Shown: positions 17,726-24,311 of the stretch, in pieces
Layout: every line of letters begins with the position of its first letter
How positions within the stretch are numbered: the first letter of the stretch is position 1
Assembly: GCF_004349245.1 (NCBI RefSeq)
Contig: NZ_SMLC01000008.1
Span: 26,164-90,163, forward strand
Direction: 5' to 3'
Source of the DNA: Actinomadura sp. 6K520
GTDB taxonomy: Bacteria; Actinomycetota; Actinomycetes; Streptosporangiales; Streptosporangiaceae
DNA length: 64,000 nucleotides
The notes under the pieces: model-generated
Seen by the model: the letters and a program-made list of their open reading frames with translations, nothing else
Databases searched by the model: none
Told to the model about the DNA's origin: nothing
Made by a program: the position numbers and the translations under genes

Positions 17726-18243
17726 CCGCGCCCACCGACGGCACCGCGCTCATCGGCGGCCGTGAGATCACCCGCGCCGACGTGGAGGACTTCCTCTACG
17801 CCGAGGCGGAGATCCTGGACGCCTGGAAGTACGACGACTGGCTCGCGCTGTTCGAGCCCGGCGCCCGCTTCGAGGTGCCCGCCACCGACTGGAAGGGCGA
17901 GTCGTTCTTCGAGTCCGGGTCGTTCGTCACCGACGACTGGGACCTGCTGCGCGCGCGCGTCAAGCGGCTCAAGTCGCGCAAGGCGCACGCGGAGAACCCG
18001 CCGTCCCGCACGCACCGGATGATCTCCAACGTCCGGCTGCGCGAGCACGACGAGCCGGGCCTGCTCCGGGTCACGGCGTCCTTCATCGTCCACCGGGCCC
18101 GCGACGGCGAGTTCGACGCCTACGTGGGGCGCTACGACCACCTGCTCGTCCCGGGCGCCGAGGGCCTGCGCTTCCGGCGGCGCCGGGCGATCCTCGGCCA
18201 CGAACACCTGTCCGCCGGCGCCCGGCTGAGCTTCATCCTCTGA
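17722..18243 (+). CDS. Ring-hydroxylating oxygenase, beta subunit
   Basis: A 173-residue protein with the SnoaL/NTF2-like fold of aromatic-oxygenase small subunits: VEDFLYAEAEILDAWKYDDW starts helix 1, and GRYDHLLVPGAEGLRFRRRR is the typical C-terminal strand pair. The small subunit has a structural role in the alpha3beta3 hexamer. The ATG overlaps the alpha-subunit stop. Start and length fit the family (160-190). Confidence 0.88.
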   Translation: MTAPTDGTALIGGREITRADVEDFLYAEAEILDAWKYDDWLALFEPGARFEVPATDWKGESFFESGSFVTDDWDLLRARVKRLKSRKAHAENPPSRTHRMISNVRLREHDEPGLLRVTASFIVHRARDGEFDAYVGRYDHLLVPGAEGLRFRRRRAILGHEHLSAGARLSFIL

Positions 18244-18253
18244 GGAAACCCTG

Positions 18254-19432
18254 ATGATCCAACACAACCTCGCGTTCCGGTTCCGCGAGGACGCGCCGGC
18301 GGAGGCCGTCGAGTCCATCCTCGCGGAGCTGCGCACGTTCCCGAAGCGCTACCCGGCCATGCGCGACTTCTCGCTCGGGCCCAACATCAGCACCCGCAGC
18401 GACCGGTACACCCACGCCTTCTCGGTGAAGTTCGAAACCCAGGCGGACCTGAACGCCTACCTGGAGAGCGAGTCGCACGAGCGGTTCGTCCGGGAGCGTT
18501 GGCGTCCGGTCATCGACGACCACATCATCGTCACCTACGAGATCCCCGGTAGGCCGGGGCGGCCGCGCGGCCCGTACGGGATGGAGTACGCCCGCATCGA
18601 GGTCCCCGACATGGACCGCACGATCGACTTCCTCCAGTACCACGTGGGGCTCCAGCTCGAACAGCGCACCGACGAGTACGCCTACCTGCGGACCGACATC
18701 GAGCACCACTCGATCGAGCTGATCAGCGCACCCGGGCACGAGGTGGGGCACACCGTCGCGATCGGCTACAGCGTGGAGAGCGACGAGGTCCTCGCCGACC
18801 TGCGCAAGCGGGTCGCCGACGCCGGCCTGGAGATCCTCGAACTGCAGGACCGGCAGAAGGACCTGTGCGCGGACGGCTTCGCGGTCCGCGACCCCGACGG
18901 GCTGATCGTGGAGCTGTTCACCGGCTTCCTGGAGTACGCCGAGCCGCCGGTCACGGACCTGCGCCCGGTCGACCTCGTCCACCCGTTCATCGCGACGACG
19001 AAGTACGAGGAGTCGCTGGAGTTCTACACCAAGGTGCTGGGCTTCCTGCCGTCGGACGAGATCGTGGGCTCCACCACGTTCCTGCGCTGCGAGGACCGCT
19101 ACCACCACAGCCTCGCCCTGCAGAACAACAAGGAGCACTACGTCGCGCACCTGTGCTTCGCGACGAAGAGCCTCGACCACGTCATGCGCTTCCGGGCCCG
19201 CGCCCTGTACAAGGGCGAGCCGATCGCGTCGGACCTGGTGAACCACTCGGCGTCGACGTCCATCGCGTTCTACATGCACGAGCCGCTGCACGGCCCCCGG
19301 TTCGAGCTGTGCGACCGGCACCGCGTGTTCACGCCGGAGGAGCACGAGACGCACCGTCCCCGCCGGATGCCGCCGGACCCGCGCAACATCGACGTGTGGC
19401 GCCCGGCCTCCGACGACTGGGGCCGCTTCTGA
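18254..19432 (+). CDS. Dabb-domain / extradiol ring-cleavage dioxygenase fusion
   Basis: A 392-residue protein with three parts: a Dabb (stress-responsive alpha/beta-barrel) domain at about 2-97 starting IQHNLAFRFREDAP, a first VOC module at about 107-235 starting MEYARIEVPDMDRT, and a second VOC module at about 239-360. The second module has the 2-His-1-Glu iron triad of type I extradiol dioxygenases: His243 in DLVHPF, His299 in VAHLCF and Glu351 in RFELCD. It should cleave a catechol-type ring between or next to the hydroxyls. Dabb domains are ferredoxin-like dimers, and some are aldehyde or polyketide-processing enzymes. Placement after the Rieske genes fits ring cleavage of their product. 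The fusion is unusual. Confidence 0.85.
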   Translation: MIQHNLAFRFREDAPAEAVESILAELRTFPKRYPAMRDFSLGPNISTRSDRYTHAFSVKFETQADLNAYLESESHERFVRERWRPVIDDHIIVTYEIPGRPGRPRGPYGMEYARIEVPDMDRTIDFLQYHVGLQLEQRTDEYAYLRTDIEHHSIELISAPGHEVGHTVAIGYSVESDEVLADLRKRVADAGLEILELQDRQKDLCADGFAVRDPDGLIVELFTGFLEYAEPPVTDLRPVDLVHPFIATTKYEESLEFYTKVLGFLPSDEIVGSTTFLRCEDRYHHSLALQNNKEHYVAHLCFATKSLDHVMRFRARALYKGEPIASDLVNHSASTSIAFYMHEPLHGPRFELCDRHRVFTPEEHETHRPRRMPPDPRNIDVWRPASDDWGRF

Positions 19433-20631
19433 GTACGGCACCGGAGTACGCGGACATCGTCCGCGTACTCCAGGTCCTGGACGGCGTCCCGTCGCCGTAC
19501 GGGCACGAAGCCGCCGCCGCCGTGCGCCTCGCCTCCTGGTGCACGGCGCGGTGGCCGTGGCTCGACTGGGACGTCCAGCGGTACGGCAAGGGCGGCGCCA
19601 ACCTCCAGGCGGGCGACCCGCGGGGTGTGCTGCTCTACTCGCACCTGGACACGTCGCTCAGCGGCGACCCGTCCGAGGACCGCCCGATCACCGCCCGCGC
19701 CGACGCGCCACCCCCGCTGAAGGTCACGGCGTCCGAGGCCGAGGGCTTCGGCCTGGGCGTGGCAAGGGCTCCTGCCGCCGCCGCCCTGATCGGTTTCGTC
19801 TCCGCCGCGTCCCGAGGCATACCCGCACGGCTCCTCCTGGCCGGCTCGGGCACGCACCGGAGCACCCTGCACGGCCCCGGCGGCAGGCCCCGCAGGACCG
19901 GCCTCGACCACTACCTCGCCACGGCGCCCCGGCCGCCCGCCGCCATCGTCGCCAAGGGCGGCCCGCCGACGATCCTCTGGGAGGAGCCGGGCGCCCTCTA
20001 CCTGCGGCTGCGCGTCGCCGGCCGGCACGGCGCCGTCCTGGCCCGCGAGTCCGCCGACCCGCCCGGCGGCGTCATCGCCCACGCGGCCCCGGTCATCGAG
20101 GCCGTCGAACGCTGGCGCGCGGCCTACGTCGCCGCCGGCCAGGCCCCGGGCACGCAGGTGGGCGCCGCCGCCGGAATCGGCTCGCTCACGGCGGGCCGCC
20201 CCGACAAACCCGACCTCTTCCCGGCCCTGCTGGAGGCCGGTATCTACGTCGTGACGGTCCCGGGAGCCGACCCGCAGGCAATAGCCGACGCTCTGCGACA
20301 CGATGTCGAAACGGCCTGCGCGAACGGCCCCCTGGCCACCTGCACGGTCGAAGTGGACGTGGACGAGATTCACCCCGCCGCCGCGACCGCCGCCGACGCA
20401 CCGATCGTCCGCGCCGCCCGCGCGGCCTGGCAAACGGAGTTCGGCGCCTCCCCGCCCCCGATCACCGGCTGGACCGGCTCGACGGACGGGGTCGTCCTCA
20501 GAGCCCACGGAATCGACACCGTCCGCCTCGGGCCCGCATCACGCCCGTCCCCGGAAGACCCCCGCTGCGACGTCCTGGACGTCGCGTCCCTGGCCGCCTA
20601 CGCCCGCCTCTACGCCCGCCTCCTCTCCTGA
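19429..20631 (+). CDS. M20-peptidase-like protein with lost metal ligands
   Basis: A 400-residue protein with the M20 (ArgE/DapE/CPG2) fold order. YSHLDTS near residue 65 keeps the first His and Asp ligands, and the C-terminal GSTDGVVLRAHGIDTVRLGP matches the family. However, the bridging-Asp region is GFGLGVARAPAAA instead of GRGxxDMKGG, the Glu-Glu motif is replaced by GSGTHRSTL, and the final His is missing. No ATG, GTG or TTG lies at the 5' end; the only start that keeps the fold is CTG 19429, overlapping the preceding stop. It may be a non-catalytic or altered enzyme. Coupled to the ring-cleavage gene. Confidence 0.65.
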   Translation: MSTAPEYADIVRVLQVLDGVPSPYGHEAAAAVRLASWCTARWPWLDWDVQRYGKGGANLQAGDPRGVLLYSHLDTSLSGDPSEDRPITARADAPPPLKVTASEAEGFGLGVARAPAAAALIGFVSAASRGIPARLLLAGSGTHRSTLHGPGGRPRRTGLDHYLATAPRPPAAIVAKGGPPTILWEEPGALYLRLRVAGRHGAVLARESADPPGGVIAHAAPVIEAVERWRAAYVAAGQAPGTQVGAAAGIGSLTAGRPDKPDLFPALLEAGIYVVTVPGADPQAIADALRHDVETACANGPLATCTVEVDVDEIHPAAATAADAPIVRAARAAWQTEFGASPPPITGWTGSTDGVVLRAHGIDTVRLGPASRPSPEDPRCDVLDVASLAAYARLYARLLS

Positions 20632-20691
20632 AGGACTTCCGGACGGTGGGCTCCGACCTGTACTTCGCCGTCGCTGGCCCCTAATTATTCC

Positions 20692-20709
20692 TTGACACGA
20701 ATATTCGTG
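20692..20709 (+). promoter_or_regulatory. TTGACA -35 box with perfect 14-bp palindrome
   Basis: TTGACA at 20692-20697 overlaps the perfect palindrome CACGAATATTCGTG (20696-20709), which ends 20 bases before the ArsR start. An inverted repeat over the -35 region is the expected place for ArsR-family autorepression. Confidence 0.65.
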
Positions 20710-20728
20710 ATGAGGAATGCTTTGCCGC

Positions 20729-21583
20729 ATGGACGACGTGCTGGCCGCACTGGCCGATCCCGCACGCTGGCGGCTCGTGTGCCTGCTGGCCGAGCGGCCG
20801 CGCTCGGTCGGGGTGCTCGCGCGGCTCGCCGGGGCGCGCCAGCCGCAGACGACCAAGCATCTGCAGACGCTGGAACGGGCCGGCGTGGTCATTTCCCAGC
20901 GCACCGGCCAGCGCCGCATCTACGCGCTGCAGCCCGCCCCGCTGCGGGAGCTGGCGGCCGCACTCGGGCGGCTCGCCGACACCGCCGACGAGGTCGGCGG
21001 TCCGCGCGAGACCTTCGACCGGTACGGGCTCAGCCTCCGTGCGGAGCGGCTCGCCGCGCAGCGGCCGGGGTGGGCCGACGACCGCTCTTTCCGGTTCTCC
21101 CGGTCACTGGCGGGGCGCCCCGCGCTGGTGTGGCGCCACCTGACCGAGGCCGGGCTGCTGGCCCGGTGGTGGACGCCCGACGGCCTGCGCGTCTCCGAGC
21201 TCGTCTTCGAGGCGCGGCCGGGCGGGCGGATCGTCCAGGAGTACCGCGACGCCGAGGACGCCGACGGCTCCGAGCCGGTCGCGGGCCGCGCGGAGGGGGT
21301 CGTCGAGGACGTGCGCCCGGCCGAGCACCTCGGCTACCGGCTCGCCCCGCTGCTTCCCGATGGCGGTACGGCCTTCACCGCCCACGTCGGCATCGATCTC
21401 CAGCGCGCCGCGGACGGCACCGACCTGCACGTCCACTACCGGATCACCGACAGCACGGTCGACTCCGCGGACTTCATCGCGGGCATCGAGATCGGCTTCG
21501 GCCAGAGCCTCGACAGGCTCGCGGCCGTCCTCGCCGCCGACCCGCACGACACCGATCACGACACTGAAACAAGGAGCACGTGA
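20729..21583 (+). CDS. ArsR-family regulator fused to an SRPBCC (AHSA1-like) domain
   Basis: A 284-residue two-domain protein. Residues 1-95 form a winged helix of the ArsR type (ALADPARWRLVCLLAERPRS, then ARQPQTTKHLQTLERAGVV) with no obvious metal-binding Cys. Residues about 118-270 form an AHSA1/START-like ligand-binding domain (PALVWRHLTEAGLLARWWTP). The ATG at 20729 has GAGG at 20712-20715; an in-frame ATG at 20717 is less well placed. It is followed one base later by a DHFR-fold gene, a common pairing. It probably represses its own operon through the palindrome over the -35 box, with a ligand for the SRPBCC pocket as inducer. Confidence 0.88.
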   Translation: MDDVLAALADPARWRLVCLLAERPRSVGVLARLAGARQPQTTKHLQTLERAGVVISQRTGQRRIYALQPAPLRELAAALGRLADTADEVGGPRETFDRYGLSLRAERLAAQRPGWADDRSFRFSRSLAGRPALVWRHLTEAGLLARWWTPDGLRVSELVFEARPGGRIVQEYRDAEDADGSEPVAGRAEGVVEDVRPAEHLGYRLAPLLPDGGTAFTAHVGIDLQRAADGTDLHVHYRITDSTVDSADFIAGIEIGFGQSLDRLAAVLAADPHDTDHDTETRST

Positions 21584-21584
21584 A

Positions 21585-22187
21585 ATGAGCGAGCAGAGCA
21601 GTGGCCGCAGGGTGACCGCCAACCTGGGCCTCACCCTCGACGGGCGCTACCACGGCCCTGGCGGGCCTGGCGATTTCGCGGCGTTCGCCCCGTACGTGAC
21701 CACCGAGGTCGCGCGAGACCAGCTGGCACGCATCTGGAAGGACGCGACGACGGCGGTGCTCGGCCGGATCAACGCCGAAGGGTTCATGGGCTATTGGCCC
21801 CCGGTCGCCGCGGACGAGGACGCCGACCCGCGTGACCGCGGGTACGCCCGGTGGCTGACCGAGACGGAGAAGGTGGTGTTCTCGACCACCCTGACCGAAG
21901 CGCCATGGGAACGGACCCGCCTGGTGAACGCACCCGTCACGGACGTCGTCACCGAGCTCAGGAGCACCGGTGCGGGCGACATCCTCGTCAACAGCAGCGC
22001 CAGCCTCATCAAGCCGCTCCTGGCGGCGGACATGGTCGACCGGCTGTACCTCATGATCTTCCCGGAGATCGCGGGCGGCGGGCGGCGCCTGTTCGAGGAC
22101 GGCCTGCCGGCCACGCGCTGGGCGCTCGCCCACCAGGAGACCGGCAAGCTGGGCGAGATGGCCATGGTCTACGACCGGGCCCGCTGA
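21585..22187 (+). CDS. Dihydrofolate-reductase-fold (RibD C-terminal) protein
   Basis: A 200-residue protein with the RibD_C/DHFR-like fold: ANLGLTLDGRYHGPG at the N-terminus, TTAVLGRINAEGFMGYWPP in the middle, and DRLYLMIFPEIAGGGRRLF near the C-terminus. The family binds NADPH and reduces unknown small molecules. AAGGAG at 21571-21576 supports ATG 21585. It is one of four members of this family in the window. Coexpressed with the upstream ArsR-SRPBCC regulator. Confidence 0.87.
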   Translation: MSEQSSGRRVTANLGLTLDGRYHGPGGPGDFAAFAPYVTTEVARDQLARIWKDATTAVLGRINAEGFMGYWPPVAADEDADPRDRGYARWLTETEKVVFSTTLTEAPWERTRLVNAPVTDVVTELRSTGAGDILVNSSASLIKPLLAADMVDRLYLMIFPEIAGGGRRLFEDGLPATRWALAHQETGKLGEMAMVYDRAR

Positions 22188-22231
22188 CCGCATCCCGCCG
22201 CGACCCGATCGGCCTGCTTCGGCCAGGGGTG

Positions 22232-22271
22232 TCGTGGCCCCGTTCACACCGCTCTTGGAACGGGGCCACGA
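22232..22271. terminator. Bidirectional hairpin terminator
   Basis: Arms TCGTGGCCCCGTTC (22232-22245) and its exact complement (22258-22271), 14 bp, loop of 12 bases. It lies between convergent genes ending at 22187 and 22288. There is no T-tract, which is common in actinomycetes. Confidence 0.75.
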
Positions 22272-22287
22272 GCTTCAGGGCGGACGG

Positions 22288-23364
22288 TCACAGCCCCCAG
22301 GTCTCGTTGGGGACGACCGCGTCCGCGATCTGGAAGCGGCCGCCGGGCAGGGGCTCCTTCGCCTTGCCGTCCGGCGTGTTGATGACGTTCTTGCCGAAGC
22401 CGGGCACCATCGGGCGGCCGACTGCCCGGCGCAGCCAGAGCCGCAGCAGGTGGCGGCGCCGCTCGGGCTCGGGGTGGTCGACGTACTCGGTGCGCGAGTG
22501 CAGCGCGGCGTAGTTCAGGAGCCACTGGACGTCGCCGGGCTGGAAGTCCATGTCCAGCGGAAGGCCGGGCTCCTGCGCGATCTCGTCGAACAGGTGCAGC
22601 ACCTCGATCTGCGCCTCGGTCAGCCGCGGCACCTCCGGGTACTCCTGCGCCGTGAAGATCATCTGGGCTCCGGCGTAGGTGCTGAAGACACCGTCGACGT
22701 AGCTGCAGATCGGCGACTGGTAGGTGTTGGCCGGGGCGTCGGGGTCCTGCCGGCGCCAGTCCCAGTGCCAGGGCTCGAACAGCAGCGGCGCGAGGTCGGG
22801 GCGGCGGCGCAGGATCTCGTTGTAGATCGTGGTGCCGCTGACCAGGCTGCTCGCGCCGCCCTCGCGGGCGCCGCGCAGGCACATCAGGGCGACGACGTCG
22901 GAGCTGTCGGAGTGGAACGGCAGCCGGTCCCGGACCCGCGACGGCAGCGCGGTCGGGTCGTCCATGGTCTTGTTCGAGGTGGCGATGACGTGGTCGAGGA
23001 CGTCGCCGTACTGGTTCTGCGGCATGGGTGAGCCGAGGTGCAGGCCCATCAGGTAGAAGATCGCTCCCGCGACCGCGTCGCCGTACTCCTCCGTCCGGAG
23101 CCCGCGGACGAGGATGAACCCGCGGCCCGAGTCCATCTGCTGGGCGCACTCCTCGATGAGGCCGGTGGAGGCGTCCAGCGGGTAGTCGGCGGCGGTGACG
23201 GTGCGCAGGTCGGGGTCGTCGGCGACGAACCGGCGGCCGACGGCCTCCAGCTCGTCCCGCTCGGCGTCGGACAGGTGGTAGATCCACTCGGTGGAGCCGG
23301 CCAGTTCGTCGCCGCGCCAGGCGGACGGCCCGGAAATCGGGGACAGGCCAATGGTCGTGGACAT
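22288..23364 (-). CDS. TauD/TfdA-family Fe(II)/2-oxoglutarate dioxygenase
   Basis: A 358-residue member of the TauD/TfdA-like superfamily (clavaminate-synthase type by length). The iron-binding HxD is in LPFHSDSSD near residue 145, the distal His in ALHSRTEY near 290, and the 2-oxoglutarate-binding Arg in RHLLRLWLRR near 305. It hydroxylates or cleaves an unknown substrate using O2 and 2-oxoglutarate. The ATG at 23364 has GAGG a few bases upstream; a GTG four codons earlier is the alternative. An operator palindrome of the IclR set lies 270 bases upstream, so I assign the gene to the same regulon. Confidence 0.88.
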   Translation of the reverse strand: MSTTIGLSPISGPSAWRGDELAGSTEWIYHLSDAERDELEAVGRRFVADDPDLRTVTAADYPLDASTGLIEECAQQMDSGRGFILVRGLRTEEYGDAVAGAIFYLMGLHLGSPMPQNQYGDVLDHVIATSNKTMDDPTALPSRVRDRLPFHSDSSDVVALMCLRGAREGGASSLVSGTTIYNEILRRRPDLAPLLFEPWHWDWRRQDPDAPANTYQSPICSYVDGVFSTYAGAQMIFTAQEYPEVPRLTEAQIEVLHLFDEIAQEPGLPLDMDFQPGDVQWLLNYAALHSRTEYVDHPEPERRRHLLRLWLRRAVGRPMVPGFGKNVINTPDGKAKEPLPGGRFQIADAVVPNETWGL

Positions 23365-23634
23365 GATGCCTCGCACTTCAGAAAGGAGGGCAGGACCGCG
23401 GACGGAACGCCGCGGCCCGGGAGACAGGGCGGCGGACGTCGTGCGTTAGAAGGGCGTCTGCGGAAGGCCGGCCGCCGTGCCGGGACGCATGCCGGTACGC
23501 GGCGGACGCACGCGCAGCGGCTCAGAGTAGGCGCGCACAGCCGACCCAAGGCCCCGCGAGGCGACTCGGCTCATGGCGTGCTCCCGACTGTGGAGGATCT
23601 CCCGCAAACCGTAAGCCAACCTCCCAGATCCCGT

Positions 23635-23657
23635 CAAGCGAGACACCATCTCGTATT
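23635..23657 (-). promoter_or_regulatory. Operator palindrome upstream of the TauD-like gene
   Basis: Read on the minus strand: left half AATACGAGAT, spacer GGT, right half GTCTCGCTTG; the right half runs into TTGACG, a -35-like hexamer (complement of 23632-23637). The left half matches ATTGCGAGAT at 8 of 10. It has the same 10-3-10 geometry as the sites at 3394, 11766 and 16297. The rest of the 375-base gap (23366-23740) shows only a minus-strand ORF that looks accidental and the promoter of the gene at 23741. Confidence 0.6.
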
Positions 23658-23727
23658 GCTGTCGCCAAGCGGCCCGCCGCCCGTTCATGTCACCCCCGAG
23701 GTAGGGCGCGAAGTCACTGGCATCACC

Positions 23728-23733
23728 TAAAAT
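23728..23733 (+). promoter_or_regulatory. -10 element for a leaderless transcript
   Basis: TAAAAT lies with its last base 8 positions before the ATG at 23741, which would put the transcript start on or next to the start codon. No ribosome-binding site is present, so the gene is probably leaderless. Confidence 0.5.
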
Positions 23734-23740
23734 CGAACGT

Positions 23741-24250
23741 ATGTTCAAGTGGGTTCAGGAATGGTCCACACCCGAACGGCGGCGGCCGACTCTTCGACGT
23801 CCGGCGGACGTCCCGATGGCGGCCTCACCCGACGTCCTCGCAACCTCCATCGACGCGATCAGGAGCTCCCAGGCGCGGCAGCGTCCCATCGTCATGATCA
23901 CCTGTGCCGCGGACGGCCTGCCCTGGGTCTGCGTCCCGGACTGCGGCGAGCTGCGGGTGATCGAGGACCGATGCCTGCGCGTCGCGATTTGGCCCGACGA
24001 CCCCACCGTGGACGACCTGGACCGCGGCGAGCCCGTCCTGCTGATCGTCACCGGTTCACCGGACGTCCATCTCATCCGCGCCACGCCCCGCCGCCTGGCC
24101 GGCGCCGCCATGGCGTGGGCTCACTACGACCTGACCATCACGTCGGCCCGCATAGCCGACCGCGGCCCCGCCCCCTACCTCCGGACCTCGCAGCCCAGCA
24201 CGGACACCACCGCCCCCAGAGAGGTCCTGAACAGCAGCGTCCAACGCTAG
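23741..24250 (+). CDS. Hypothetical protein, possible split-barrel fold
   Basis: A 169-residue protein I do not firmly recognise. The central part (QRPIVMITCAADGLPWVCVP, then EPVLLIVTGSPDVHLIRATP) recalls FMN-binding split-barrel proteins, but the match is weak. No signal peptide or membrane segment is seen. The ATG is placed for leaderless translation; a later ATG at 23816 would remove the Arg-rich N-terminus. It precedes the kinase gene by 61 bases on the same strand. Confidence 0.55.
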   Translation: MFKWVQEWSTPERRRPTLRRPADVPMAASPDVLATSIDAIRSSQARQRPIVMITCAADGLPWVCVPDCGELRVIEDRCLRVAIWPDDPTVDDLDRGEPVLLIVTGSPDVHLIRATPRRLAGAAMAWAHYDLTITSARIADRGPAPYLRTSQPSTDTTAPREVLNSSVQR

Positions 24251-24311
24251 CGGCGGACAGGCCCGATCGTTCGACCGGCGTGCTTCCGGGAGCCCGGATA
24301 CGTTGATCCGC

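Noticed and set aside
23446..23748. Minus-strand ORF of 100 codons between the TauD-like gene and the hypothetical gene
   Set aside because: No domain, no ribosome site, and it covers the operator palindrome and the promoter of the neighbour; more likely a chance frame.
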